A stretch of DNA of 64,000 nt from Canna indica (Eukaryota > Streptophyta > Magnoliopsida > Zingiberales > Cannaceae): assembly GCA_034359265.1 (NCBI GenBank), contig CP136891.1, positions 51,142,001 through 51,206,000 of the forward strand, read 5' to 3'. Shown piece after piece: positions 19,920 to 31,643 of this stretch. The position numbers and the translations under genes were made by a program. Below the pieces are notes generated by a model that was given only the letters and a program-made list of their open reading frames with translations, was not told where the DNA came from and searched no databases. Each line of letters starts with the position of its first letter. The stretch's first letter is position 1.

Positions 19920-22900
19920 TCTTCCCGCCAGCCACCACGATGTCTCTGTGTCTAATTCGTAATCTTTCTTCTCTGCATCTCCACAACGCTGTCTCTACAT
20001 CTAATCCCTAATCTTCTTCTCTGCATCTCCACCGCGTCGTCTCCACCATCTCCATCGCCATGTCTGCCATCTCCATTGCGTCGTCTCCATCGCGGTGCTA
20101 ACTGCCATCTATGAACTTAGGTAATTGAATAATTAAATATGATTTCTTAGGGTTTCTTCTTGTTTCGATTTCTAAGGGTTTTATTTGAGGATTTTGAGGG
20201 TTTTTTAGCAGCTTAAATTGATTGATTAAGGGTTTTATTTGAGGATTTCTGAGGATTTCTGAGAATATCAATTAACTCAGTTACATGTTACTTATACACG
20301 ACTGTCAATGGATTTGGGATTTTTTTTGAAGTTTCAGAAGCAACTTAAACAATATTTTGTCAGTTATCTTTCCGATCTTTGCTCACTGTAGCTGCTTGTT
20401 CTCATTATTTTTTGTTATTTTATTTTATTTTTTCACACTTGAAAAGGCATGCTCGTTGTAGCTTGAGAAGTCTCATTTTCATCACCAGGTCTCATCCGCT
20501 AAAGCAAAAAACCCTTTACCTTCTTAGATTATAATGGCGGTAATTTCTCAAATTTTGTACTTTGTTTACGGAGAAGCATTATCAAGATATTATTTGAAAG
20601 ATATCAATGTGTAGTGTATGTAATGTATTCAATTTGCTACTCCACCGACAAAAGAAAATAAAGAAAGGGTGTGACCTTTGTAGGCTAGATGTACGCAGCC
20701 TTTCCTGCTTTTTGCAAAGGGGTCGTTTGCTACTCTACCAAACAACCTAATTTGAGGCAGCTACTCTACTAATTTGAGGCTGTTCACATGAAAAATTTAA
20801 ATAGAGTAAGTGTTTGAGAAGATGGTTTAAAATGTTACACTTGCTAGAGTGACCCCTATGGAGTAAAAAATCACCTCTTATTGGGTTAAAATTTATCTCT
20901 ATCTTGAGAATAATTTTTAACCCCAATGGCATGTTTGGTTGGATGAAATACATTGATGAATAGATTCCCGATAACTTTTTATAATTTTACCCATCAAAAT
21001 CCAATTTAATTACATGGATATCCTATAATCCAGTTTAAGCATGTAAAACTTTTATACTAATCAAATTATGCAATTTTTAAAGATAAATTGCCTAAAATAT
21101 TTATAGTGATAGCTTTTGTGTATTATTGTACTTTGAAGTATATATTAATCATTTATCCTATTTTAACTTTTAACCTATAGATAATGTAAGTAATATATAA
21201 TCAATGTGGTGGAGATCGAAGAGCAGAAACACTGGGGAGTTGATAGTCTATTTACTGTAGCTATCCTCTTTTTGACAAGAGGACATCAACTTGTGGCTCA
21301 ACTCAAGTATAAAGAATTTCTCTACTCTATTATCTTCAACAACTTATTAAATTCCAAATCTCTACAATAATGTCCTCTATAGCAAAAATTAAGAGTGCTA
21401 TATAGCATTTGAATTAAGAGTCCTCTATAGCCACTTGTCAGTTTGCAGTATTGATTTGTTTATATATTTTTTAATAGCAGTTAGCTCTAATTGCAAGGGC
21501 CACCTTGATTTTTTGTTTAGTTTTCTTTGGTTGGATTATTTACTCTTAAAGGAATATAAAGTTGGATTTAACTTATTTGTACATGGACCTTGTAATGATA
21601 CAGGATCTAGTTGATTTGTTATGTGATTGCAGTTAGCTCTAATTTCAATATTGATTTGTTCTGCGATTGGATTATTTACTCTTAAAAGGAATACAAAGTT
21701 GGGTTTAACTTATTTGTACATGGACCTTGTAATGGTACATGATCTAGTTGATCTTTGAGTGTAATGTGGCTTTTAATTTAAGTCCAACCAGATTATTTAA
21801 CCCTGTATGTTGGCCATGGATAATTTAGTGCTAGTTACATTAAGTTGAGCCATATGGATTACTTGATATCTTCGATTACTGCAACAATGAAGAACAATTC
21901 AGTAGTGGCCTTACATTTTGCTGGAAATTAGTATATCCTGAACCTATTATTTAAGCAGATCTTGCCACTACATTTGAAGTAAGTAGAACTTGTATTTATC
22001 AGTGCTAACAAGTGATGGGAATTTTAACCTGTCAATTAATGGTTGTAAAATCATCATTGGCATTTGAGCTATGCTTGTCTTTTACTTTTGAACTATCATT
22101 TTCTGGGTTGTAGAAGATTCTTTTCTCTTCTACTGTAAAAGTACCTGCAAATATGTTAATATGATAAAAGGCTATCTGTTTCCTGATTATGTTTCTCGTC
22201 TGGTGATTCCATATTTTTGTCCTTTGTAAGACTATTCTTTTGGTTTTCTTTGATGTATTTGATAGAGTATAACATTTTTACTATGTTAGAAAGATTATAA
22301 ATTTTTGATTTACTACTACTCTACTAGCTGTTCAACATTTTCAGTAAAATAATTAAATGACCTATGGGTATAGCATTTTCTGTAAAATAATTAATTTTTG
22401 ATTATGTTTCGATATATTTGATAAGAGTATTACATTTTTTTGCTATAGTAGATATGAAGGACATAAGCTTCTAACAAGGATATTGTTTCTTGTCATAGGT
22501 GGATTTATATTTGCTGAGGGACTGCTTGGATTTATTTTCTCCGGAAATACAACAGGAATTATGAGTGGTGGTGCTATAGTGTATTTAGCCTAAAGGTTTG
22601 GTGGACTGAAATGCCTAATTTACCATTTATATTGGGTCAAGCAGGTAAGAACCACATTTTGTTATGAAAGAATAAACATCTTTACATTTTAGCTTAGTCT
22701 TTTCATGTATCCTTATTTTAAATTTGTTTATACCAGAGTGGAGACAACAAATTATTTGTGTTTAGTATGTTGTTTAGTATAAACTAGTGGAGAGAGCAAA
22801 AGTTGAAACATTCCTAGCCTATTAGAAAGACAATTGAAACTAGTGTTTCATGAATAGTTCCTTACAACTTGTTTTGTTTCCATTTACTAACATTAAGGGA

Positions 22901-23227
22901 ATTCCAACTTCATTAGAGGTATATTGAACTGTTTTAGTAGTTGACAATTACAAGGAGAGAATATCACATTAAAACTTATTTTTAACTTTCCACGAAGTAG
23001 CAACACTTGTAAATTGATCGCATCCTTCTGGGTTCAGATATTCATGATAAAAGAGATACACCATATAGTATTTGCTTATAGAAATAGCATTTGTTGAATG
23101 CATTTTGTACGGGTTGTGTCTATTATAGAAAATGTGCGCGCAAAATAAAGAGAATCGAGGGAAACAAGTACTTCCTCATTATACGGGTTCAAAAAGTTAT
23201 GCTGTGATTCAAGCATAACATAAAAGA
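19920..23227 (+). other. CACTA-1 interior, no gene recognised
   Basis: Starts with a CT-rich leader resembling a transcribed 5' end (TCTCCACC, CATCTCCATCGC repeats, 19915-20115) followed by long T-rich, GT-AG-like sequence without an ORF over 70 codons that looks coding. A near-duplicate of about 60 bp occurs (AAAGTTGG[GA]TTTAACTTATTTG at about 21560 and 21685). It could be a decayed, intron-containing gene of the transposon; no protein family is recognisable. Confidence 0.35.
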
Positions 23228-23359
23228 ATGAAGCTAGAGGAGAGGATGAAAATGGAGAGGAAGAAAATGGAGGAGGATCGAAAGAAGATGGAGGAGGGTC
23301 GACGAAAGATGCACATACTACTTGCTTTCATGGAGGAAATGAATAAGAGATTTGTTTGA
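23228..23359 (+). CDS. 43-codon charged coiled-coil ORF near CACTA-1 right end
   Basis: A short frame, ATG at 23228 to TGA at 23357-23359, made of EERMKMERKKMEEDRKKMEE-type heptads and ending LLAFMEEMNKRFV. C-terminal coiled coils of this sort end the accessory (Ptta/En/Spm-like) proteins of plant CACTA elements, and the ORF sits just inside the right subterminal repeats, where such a last exon would lie. Upstream exons are not found. Likely a residual last exon, not an independent gene. Confidence 0.4.
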   Translation: MKLEERMKMERKKMEEDRKKMEEGRRKMHILLAFMEEMNKRFV

Positions 23360-24087
23360 TGTGCTATGAATAATTTACTCTAAGAATCTTATTTTAATGT
23401 AAATTTAGATACTTTTATAGTTTGTAATTAATGTTTCAACCTCCAAGTGTATTGGGATTTTGGTTGTAGAAGTAATGTAAGACATTTTGGTTTGCAATGT
23501 AATTTTGGTTTATAATTAGCTGTAATTTTGGTTTATATAGCTATAATTTGGAACTTCAGGGTGTAGTTTCATTGTGAATCGGAAATGTGTATAGTATCAT
23601 TCTCGGGGATCTCAACCCCCAGGGAAATATACATTTCCCGGGGGTCAAGGCCCCTAGGAAAAGATACATTTCCGGGGGGTTGGGCCCCCAGGAAAAGTAA
23701 TATTTCTCGGGGCTGCGACCCGTAGGAAAAGTAATATTTCCTATGGGTCGTAACCCCTAGGAAAAGTTATATTTCCCAAGGGTCGCGGTCCCCAGGGAAA
23801 GTTATATTTTTTGGGGGGCACTCGTTAACCTTCAGTAAAGGTCTATCGTACCTTTACCGAGATGTTTTTTCCTAGTGACAGTTTGGGGCCGCAAGGCCCT
23901 CACTAAAAGGCTTTCGTGGGGGCCGTGGTTAGTTTTAATGGGTGTCGTGACCCCCACGAATTGTAACATTTCTTGTAGTGCCTTGCGGTCGCTAGGCGAT
24001 CGACCAGTCGATCGATCGATGATTGATCGGCAAGCGATCGGACGACATCCAACAGGCAGAAAAACACCCGTTGGAGTGTACTACCGA

Positions 24088-24112
24088 GTGAGGGGTTATA
24101 AATACCCCTCAC
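24088..24112. promoter_or_regulatory. TATA box in 8-bp inverted repeat, LTR C
   Basis: GTGAGGGG, then TTATAAATA, then CCCCTCAC. The TATA box is the loop of a perfect 8-bp inverted repeat. Confidence 0.8.
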
Positions 24113-24771
24113 CAACCTCTCTTAAACCCTCTTAACAATGATTAGTGCATTTCTAAGAGAGATTTAAGCCTTCAAAGATCGATTTGTGCTCACTTGCTTC
24201 ACCGATAGCTTCATCTTCCTCAAGCGATCTTCTTGTCTCAACTCCGGCAACGATTCGAGCTCATCATCTTGAAGAGTTGGAGACTTAGAAGGGTTTGGAA
24301 GGAGCTCACAATTGTGGTTTCATTTTTAGCTCCTTCTTTGTTGTTTTTCATCATTTTTAATTGTAGTTCTCATTGATAGCTTACTAGGTTTGCTAGTGTA
24401 AACATTTAGGGTTTGCTTTGTAGAATTATGTTTTGCCTAGGTGAATAGGTTCGAGACATTCTTAAAGGGTTGAGAAGCAAGTCCTCGGTTGTATTCAAAG
24501 GGAAACACACAGTCTGTAAAGTGTTGGTTAGAAATCCTTGGTGTGGAGCCAATGTAGTGGAATAGGCGGTTGGCCGAACCACTCTAATTACTCGTGTTTG
24601 TGTTGTTATGGTTATTTGATATTAATTACTATTTATAATTGTCAAGCATCGTAATTTAGTTGCACGATCAATTTGGTTGCATTAGAAATTGAACTCGAAA
24701 GAAATTGAATAGAAGTTAAAACTCACCCAACGCTATTAACCCCCCCTTCTAGTGTGGGTATTTGATCAACA

Positions 24772-25783
24772 GAAACATGATGTGCATAAGCATTCTTGAA
24801 AGAAACATTTGTATTTCTAGAATTCTTAGAGAATGAATTACTAGATAGATTATTAACTTTCTTATTTGAAAAAAAATATCATTTTTCAAGTCGTTCATGG
24901 ATTTATGAATAGCACGCAATTGAGTTTTCAACATGCTATTTTCATTCTTTAAGATGTCATTTTTTGTTTTCAAATCCTTAGTGTCAATACTCAAGATATT
25001 ATGGCATGGATTAGAGACGCTTAAGTTTTCTTTCTTCAATTTTTTGTTTTATTTACCTTTTTTAACAAGCAAGGCTTACATGCTTTTGTATTCATTCATT
25101 AATTCATCATAAAGCAAATCATGAGAACTAGATGAATTAATACTATCATTTTTGTTATCATGACTAGAAGAAGAATATACCTCATCATTAGGAGTCATGA
25201 TGCTAGCTTCATAGCCATGGCAAGTGGATGCTTTACTTGATGAAGATGAATGTGTGGAAGCATTTGACCTATTCTTTGCCTAGTTCTTCATGGTAGGGCA
25301 TTTTTTTTTCACTCACCCCATTTCTTTGCATAGATAGAAAATCACCTTCCCATTTCGAATTTTAGTGCTTCTTTGACTAGAAACACTTTGAGCTTCAAAA
25401 ACCATGATAGTATTGGAAGGATGACCATTGTCATCACCACCTTCAATAAAAGTCGCTAACTCCTCGGTTTTAACATAATCATATAAGATATTTAAGCAAG
25501 CCCAAATATCGAATGCAGAAGCACAATGCTTGACCTTTTCAAAGAAGCAATTCTCCAAAGAACAAAATATGCAATTCATAGCTTTAGCATTTGATTCAAT
25601 CATATTTATTTGTTATTGGGTCAATGCCTTCTTGTTTTCCTTAGGTGCAATATATTTAGTTTTTACCATGTCAAATACACCTAAAGCTTGAGTCTTTAGA
25701 AAACTGTACATTCTACTCTTCCAAAGACCAAAGTTGGACTCATTGAACCTAGGAGGTATAGACGTTACCAACTCTAGTGCCAT
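24772..25783 (-). pseudogene. gag of element D, 5' part
   Basis: ATG at 25781-25783 begins MALELVTSIPPRFNESNFGLW, a DUF4219-type start with the W that is near-invariant in copia gag. A stop occurs before 25603, then 96 codons are open (25603-25313) including IFYLCKEMG, the first CCHC knuckle whose H is hit by a frame break. Further frames (25039-24749) carry the coiled coil with KTKNDILKNENSMLKTQLRA. It joins 18802-19152 across LTR C. Non-functional. Confidence 0.75.
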
Positions 25784-25837
25784 TTTTCAGATCGAGACTA
25801 GATGGAGAGGAGATGGTGAAATCTCAATCTACGACCC

Positions 25838-25849
25838 GCTCTAATACCA
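25838..25849 (-). promoter_or_regulatory. Primer binding site of element D
   Basis: Minus strand reads TGGTATTAGAGC, one change from the initiator tRNA-Met complement, 2 bp from the LTR at 25852. Confidence 0.85.
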
Positions 25850-25851
25850 AA

Positions 25852-26288
25852 TGTTGGTGAAATGACCACACTAGAGGGGGAGTAAATAGTGTGTTAACTA
25901 AACTTGTCGCCTAATTCCGGTTTTAAAACATTTCTTTGATTACTTAGGTAAATTGCAATTTATCGACTAAATGCGGAAGCAATAGTAAAACAATTTAAAC
26001 ACATGCAAAGATAACAATGCTAATACAATTATTTATAGTGGTTCGGCCCCAATACCTACTCCATTACCTAAGCACCACGGTTAGGATTTCACACCCAAAT
26101 CCACTAAATTACGAGTAGCTTACAATCGAGGACTTTACACCAAAAATATTCTACACTCACATCGAAGGCACTTCCACACCTGGAAGTATTCTGCCTTCCT
26201 ACCGAGTGAGCTTTTCCACCTCAATTCCTAAGACCTACTCCTAACTTAGTTTACACAAGTGGTTTTATACCTTCTATACTAAGGATAA
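25852..26288 (-). repeat. 5' LTR of element D, truncated
   Basis: The plus strand opens TGTTGGTGAAATGACC as in the D 3' LTR. It carries the CCTAAG stem (26067-26085, one mismatch on one arm). It stops near 26288 after CTAAGGATA; the next bases belong to an LTR in the opposite orientation. The promoter half of the LTR is therefore lost. Confidence 0.75.
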
Positions 26289-27393
26289 TATTATATAAGT
26301 AGACTTAGTGAAGATGGAACCCAAACGAGCAAAAAAACTCAACCAAACAAAGCAGTCTGCCTAGTTTCGATTGACCGGTCGGTCGACCGAACGGTGTCAA
26401 AAATAGGCAGAAGGCTACTTCGATCGACCGGTCGATCAACTGACCGAGGCCAAAAATTGGCAGTAGGTACTTCGGCCGACCGAATTGCGGATCACAATCG
26501 CAACTCATTCGGTTGACCCGTCGGTCGACCGAACAGAGTGTTTAAGGCACAGAAAGCCAGGGGTCGCTGGGCGATCGATTGATCGATCGACTGATGATCG
26601 ACCGACAAGCGATCGAATGGTGAAAACGGCTAGTTTTTCGCCCGCTGATGCGCTATTTCGTGTGGGAGGCTATAAATACCCATCCCAATCCTTCTCCCAG
26701 CTAACAATTGATGCTTCTAAGCCTCAAAGAGCCATTCCATTGAGACATTCATGCATAATCCCTAGTTTTGATCTACACACCTTTATTTAGCCTTCAAGAT
26801 TTATCGATTTATCATCTCAAGGCATCAAGAGGACTAGGGAGTGTCTTTTCGAGCTAAGTACTTGTTGTTTGATTTGTTGCTCCAATTGTTATTGTATTTT
26901 GTTGTTTATTTCATTATAATTGAACTTCTGTAAACCTAGAGTGCTAGGTTGATTGAGTTGGTGGTTGCCTTGGTGTTAAGGCTTAATTCCACCGGTGTAA
27001 ACTTGGTTTACTAGGATTAGTTCTTGTTGTCCTTAGGATTGAGGTGGGAGAGTGCTCTCGGTAGGAAGGCGGAGATTTCCGGGTGTGGAAGTGCTCTGGT
27101 GAAAACGTCCTCGTTGTAAAGGAAACAAGATAATCTAGTAAAGCTAGTTTGGAAATCCTAAGCGGGGTGCTTAGGTAGTGGAGTAGGCATTGGGGCCAAA
27201 CCACTATAAATAATTATGTTAGCATTGTTTTTCTTGCATTTCTTATTTGCTTATCATTTATATATCTTGCTTTCGCTTACTACTCAATTTGTGAATTGCC
27301 TAAGCAATCTAAGAAATGATTAAAATCGAATTTAGGCTAATTGATTAGTTAACACACTATTCACCCCCCTCTAGTGTGGCCATTTCACCCAAC
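26289..27393 (+). repeat. LTR O, 5'-truncated subfamily 2 LTR
   Basis: Begins inside the LTR at ATTATATAAGTAGACTTAG, a motif found mid-LTR in J (about 42816), so several hundred bases of its start are missing. Contains a TCGA array (26368-26600), a TATA box (about 26671), and the CCTAAGC-GGGGT-GCTTAGG hairpin (about 27157-27175). Ends ATTTCACCCAAC next to LINE E. It lies back to back with the truncated D LTR, forming an imperfect inverted repeat of LTR ends. Confidence 0.75.
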
Positions 27394-27595
27394 TGTATTT
27401 TCCACATAAAGTTTGGCTGAGGAGAGAGTGTGGTCGGGTTAAAAGGCGCCACCCTTGCTTTTGCAAGCAAACTGAGGTTAGTGGTTTTACAATCTCTCAA
27501 CCCGATACCTCCTAGAGCTTTATCAGCACATAATGTCTCCCATTTATTCCAATCTATGCTTTTGCCTGAGTTCTTTGAATTCCACCAGAAGTTGT
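27394..27595 (-). pseudogene. LINE E fragment: region after RT
   Basis: The minus strand encodes FWWNSKNSGKSIDWNKWETL, then GGIGLRDCKTTNLSLLAK, the conserved segment that follows the RT thumb in plant LINE ORF2. It is cut on the left by LTR O and on the right by LTR Q. Confidence 0.75.
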
Positions 27596-29342
27596 TGTTG
27601 GGTCATCGAGGACCGGGCAAGTAACAAAAATTTTATTAAACACAACAAAAATATGAAAACCGATCCACTACCCAATCATATCCATGCGTCTCGGTTAAAT
27701 CGATACTATGTTAAGAATTATACCTTTGAAGACCAAACACCGTCTTCTGCTCTGTGAATTCAAGATCACGATCTTGCTTCGGATCCAAGGAGCATGCCAA
27801 GCGACGAACACCCTATATGGTGAGCATACAGACGAACGCAACGAACTGGGTGGCTCCCAAGTGCTAGCTCGGCTCTATCGGAACACCTTATGATCTGGAC
27901 AAGTGTGCAACACCTTCCGCTCTCTCTCTCTCTCTCTCTCTCTCTTTGGTGGAGGTTGGCTGCCACAAAGGGAGCTTGGCTTCCTTCAAAAGGAGGTCGG
28001 CTTCCTTGTTAAATGAGGTCAGCAACCACCAGGAGATGATCACCTACCCGTCTAAACCATAGGCGGGTATTTATAGATGCATCAATCATATTGAACGAGT
28101 CATCACAACCGTTGATCAATTCAAAACCATATCCGGAATCTTAAAATGATTTTAATGTCTGAATAAAATATATCCTTAATAACAATTATCAAGGATGAAT
28201 TTCCTAAACACAAGATGCCGAAAATAATGTATCTTTTAATAACAATTATCAAAGATACATTACCTAAATTGTAATCAATATAGTTCCAGTTTTAAATCAT
28301 ATTTAAAATTCGGAATAATCAATTCCAATTTTGAAAACACCTTTTCAAATTCGAAATTAATCTTCAAACTTACCAAGAGAGAATTATGGGTTATTGGTCT
28401 TGCAAATTCAATCCAATGAGTCATAACCCTGAGCCCAATTCGGTTCGTCGTATGTGTGCGATCCTGTAGGTTCACTTAACGTTGGCAGTAGGTCCAAAAA
28501 ATATTTGCAACCCACAAGTCATAAGAGGCCTCTAGCAAGACATTATGACTACCCAAGTTAAGTGAAGTTCGATGATCCGAGCAACCTAACTCACAATTTG
28601 ATACTCTGTCCTTTTGTCACGCGATATTTGGATCGAGTATAAGACATGAATTAAATCATCCTTATATTGCTCAATCTGGTTTCTTGATTCCAGAGTAGAC
28701 TGACTTAAATGACATTGATACCCTTATCAATCCATTTGAGCATGACCATGCATTTCCTTAGTCATACTCATCAAGGGGCCCAGAGATATCTCTCTCATAT
28801 GCGAGAGGGACAAATTCTTTCATGACTACACATATTCCTCTGCATGATTCATTCCATGTCCAACTGTAGTCCTTATTACCACCCGATTAAAGGTGATGTT
28901 AGACTAGGTCAAAACACATAACTCATCATGTAGGAATCCATGGTGATATCAGGTCAGAGGGCTGACGTATCACTATCGTTGAAGATATACTAATGATATA
29001 ATCCACGTAATATTTTCACGGTGGGTCTGTCCGACACCATGTTCTCCAACATGTATCTATGACCAGTAAAACGTGATCATCATCAGTCAAACTACATACT
29101 GGTCTTCATTCATTATAGTTCCAAGACAATGACCGACTAGGGACTATTTATAATAAGATTCCGATTGCCTTAGGGTTTTACTATCAAGTCTCGCACTTGA
29201 TGACCTATAGGCAGAATCAACTATTAAAGGAATTTATTATCAAGTCAAACATGCTCACAATGAATAACAAGATGTTTCATTTATTAAAAAGGAAAGTAAC
29301 AATGACAGTATTATCTCATTGGCCTAGGGCACGCTACTAACA
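27596..29342 (-). mobile_element. LTR Q, solo LTR of another retrotransposon family
   Basis: The minus strand would start TGTTAGTAGCGTGCCC at 29342 and end near CCCAACA at 27596, about 1.75 kb. It splits LINE E between KKINLICSS and FWWN codons, so it is an insertion. A TATA box (TTATAAATAG on minus, about 29146-29155) supports an LTR. It has no TCGA array. The 5-bp flanks (GTTGT at 27591-27595, ACTGC at 29343-29347) match poorly, so the exact ends are uncertain. A (CT)n microsatellite lies at about 27920-27945. Confidence 0.6.
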
Positions 29343-30640
29343 ACTGCTACAAATCAAGTTGATTTTTTTGTAGATATTATCAGGTAGTAAGAAGCATGAC
29401 ATAACATGTGAGGGGATTGCTGCAAGTACATATTTAATAAGTACTATTTTACCCGCCCTTGATAAAAGCTTCATGTGCCACCCTTCCAATCTTCTTTTGA
29501 TGTTGAGATGACGAAATCAAAGGTGTTCCTTTTGGATTTGTTTATGGTAGAGGGGAGCCCCAAGTACTTGTCCTGGGCTCCAGTGTGTGGGATGTTCAAA
29601 GTGGAGTCAATGAGGTGCCGTATATGTAGGGGAGAATTTTTGGAAAAGAAAATGCAAGACTTATGCAGGTTTATTTTCTAGCCGCTAGCTTCTTCAAATG
29701 CAATCAAAGTTCTACACGAAGTGTTAGCGTGATGAGCATCATCTTTATAGAAAAAGATAATATCATCGACAAAGAAAAGTGAGTTAATTTATGGGCTGAG
29801 GCGGTTGATCTCAATCCCTTTGAGATGGTAAGAGGAAAGTCTGCTATTGAGAAGGGAATTGAGTCCTTCCATGCCAATTATGAAAAGAAGAGGCGATAGG
29901 GGTCACCTTGTCGTAAACCCCTCCCAGGTTTGAAGTAGCCGTGGGTAGAGCTATTAATGCAAATTGAGTAGGTAACTATGGATATGCATTGAGTGATCAG
30001 TGATATAAAGTGATCGTTGAACCCAAGTAGTGTCATCATAGATTGAAGAAAATTCCATTCTAAGCGGTCAAAGGCCTTGCTCATGTAAATTTTAACTGCC
30101 ATTTCTTTGGAGGATTATTGTTGTTTGGTTTTCTGGTGGTGCGTGATTTCTTGTGCAATGAGAATATTGTCTGAGATCAGACGTCCTTTAACAAATGCGC
30201 TCTGGTTGGGTGAGATTAGACTAATTGGCCCAAGGTGAGTGAAGTTCTATACGTTAGAGGATTTGGGGATCAATGTCAGTATAGTGTGGTTCACATTATG
30301 AAGCAATCTTTTGCTGCGGATGAAAAAGGCTATAACTGAATGGATATCAGGTCCAATGACATCCCAGAACTTTTGATATAAGAGGCTAGTGAACCCATCT
30401 CCACTAGGTGCACTATTGGTATGTATGGAGAAGGTACTTCGCTTGACTTCCTCCATTGCAACAAGTTGCGTGAGCCAATTGTTCATTCTATGTGTGACTA
30501 GCTTTGATATAATGTTAGGGAACATCAGCCTGTGGGGAGGAGAGGAGGTGGAAAAAGTTGGAGAAATGAGAGATTGCGGCTGATGCGACCTCATTACTGC
30601 CTTCATGCCAAAATCCAGAATCAGATTGAATACGATGAAT
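29343..30640 (-). pseudogene. LINE E fragment: reverse transcriptase
   Basis: The minus strand runs from HRIQSDSGFWHEGSN (about 30630) through NSAPSGDGFTSLLYQKFWDV (GPDGF motif, G inserted), LIPKSSNV, MSKAFDRLEW with the first catalytic Asp (about 30060), GLRQGDP (about 29900), FFVDDIIFF with the catalytic DD (about 29765), KYLGLPS (about 29570), to [18 protein letters not shown] (about 29400). A deletion between LGPISL and ISPNQSAF removes about 35 codons of RT, and several frame changes and stops are visible. Clearly inactive. Confidence 0.8.
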
Positions 30641-31643
30641 AAATTTATGGGTGAGCGGCCGTCCACCTCCAGGACTAATTATGATCTGAGCAGCAGGATA
30701 AGGACACTGGAGAAGACGATCGCGCGTCAGAGTGAGATGATGGAGTGTCAGAGTCATATGATGGCGGAGATGCATGCTATGCTACGCAACATCTCAGGTC
30801 ATACCGGAGTAGCCATCCCTTCGGCATCATCAGATCCATCGTCCTCGAGCCAATCTATGCCGGTGTACACCCAAGCACTCCAGACCCTGCCATATTATGA
30901 TCCAGACCTTCCTCCACCGTCGTCGTGAGGTTTATTATTTTGTTTGGATATTGATACGATAGTTTTGAATTTGAATAGTTTTTATATGATTGTGGATAAT
31001 TATAAATATAAGTATAATTATTTTGATGTATATCTGGGTGTATCTGTGATGTGTATGTGAATGGATGTATGTATGAGTGTGTGACTTATGTATTAGGTTA
31101 AATGTATCAATATATTAATGGAAATTAGAAATTTTAAAACTTTTCAGTTACAGGTTAACATCATCAGCAACAGCTTTCCCACGGCTGCCCGTGGGAAAGC
31201 CGTTACTAAAAGTGTATCGTATTTTCTGGGCCACAACCTCAAAGCTGTTGTTGATGACCTACAACAATGACTTAACAACTGGCTTTCACTAACGGCCTTG
31301 CCACGACAACCTGGCCGTTGCTGATGTATATATCTACAATGGCCCTGCAGTCGTAGGAGAACCGTTGCTGATACTAATATCAGTAACAGTTGTGCATCAT
31401 TGCAGAGCCATTGTTGATAAGCATAACAACAACAACACTGACCCGTAGCAGAACCATTGGTGATAATGTTATTAGTAATGGCCGCTCCGACCGTTGCTGA
31501 TTCGTGGCTAAGTTATTAGCAATGTGATTTTCTGCCACGGTTGCGTTGCAACGGGCCGGGCCGTTGCACGCTGTTGCTAATGGTTTTCAACAACGGATTG
31601 ACAACAATTTGAGTCATTGTTGATGCTTGTTATTCCAATAGTG
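30641..31643 (+). mobile_element. CACTA fragment R (right end only)
   Basis: Ends TTCCAATAGTG at 31643, the complement of CACTATTGGAA, with CCGTTGCTGAT-type subterminal repeats in direct and inverted form from about 31150 to 31610. It interrupts LINE E between the [14 protein letters not shown] linker and the IHRIQSDSG codons. No CACTA left end is found, so the left part was deleted. It carries the end of a protein-coding gene (next entry). Confidence 0.65.
30644..30928 (+). pseudogene. C-terminal end of a CACTA-type transposon protein
   Basis: The frame reads from the truncated left edge to TGA at 30926-30928. It encodes a short charged coiled coil (SSRIRTLEKTIARQSEMMEC, AEMHAMLRNIS), then a Ser/Pro-rich tail. 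This form ends many plant En/Spm-like (Ptta) proteins, and its place just before the subterminal repeats agrees. The upstream ATG codons at 30605 and 30635 belong to LINE E sequence, so the true start is lost. Confidence 0.5.

Larger units (their letters stand above)
19640..23980. mobile_element. CACTA-1, non-autonomous CACTA (En/Spm-type) DNA transposon
   Basis: The ends are CACTACAAGAAATGT at 19640-19654 and its complement ACATTTCTTGTAGTG at 23966-23980, a 15-bp terminal inverted repeat. The 3-bp duplication CCT (19637-19639 and 23981-23983) is exact, as expected for this superfamily. Subterminal repeats are obvious: CCCCAGGAAA-type and CCTGGGGG-type motifs at 19680-19860 and 23600-23830, the likely transposase binding region. 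About 3.7 kb between them is AT-rich with intron-like texture. No transposase catalytic domain is recognised, so it would need one in trans. Confidence 0.9.
19153..24771 (+). mobile_element. Solo LTR C (subfamily 1), interrupted by CACTA-1
   Basis: The two LTR pieces are 19153-19639 and 23984-24771 (about 1.27 kb together). It starts TGTTGGCCCAAGG and ends TTTGATCAACA. Flanks AAAAC (19148-19152) and GAAAC (24772-24776) are a 5-bp duplication with one change. Removing it restores the element D gag frame region (GAATGCTTGAC...CATGATGTGC). No PBS or internal sequence follows, so it is a solo LTR made by LTR-LTR recombination. TATA at 24096-24104 sits in a perfect 8-bp inverted repeat. Confidence 0.85.
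1167..26288 (-). mobile_element. Element D, minus-strand gag-only LTR retrotransposon, split by insertions
   Basis: The pieces are 3' LTR 1167-2262, PPT and 3' internal end 2263-2886, internal 17451-19152 and 24772-25851, and 5' LTR 25852-26288 (truncated). That these belong to one element is shown by collinearity with the G copy: the reverse complement of 17451-17490 joins the reverse complement of 2886 downward in the same order as bases 37640-37680. The two interruptions are the plus-strand block 2887-17450 and solo LTR C. PBS, gag and PPT are all present; no protease, integrase or RT is found. The 5' LTR is cut at about 26288, where an opposite-strand LTR begins. Confidence 0.75.

Noticed and set aside
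27591..29347. Clean target duplication around LTR Q
   Set aside because: GTTGT and ACTGC share only two of five bases; the insertion is supported by LINE E continuity, not by a duplication.
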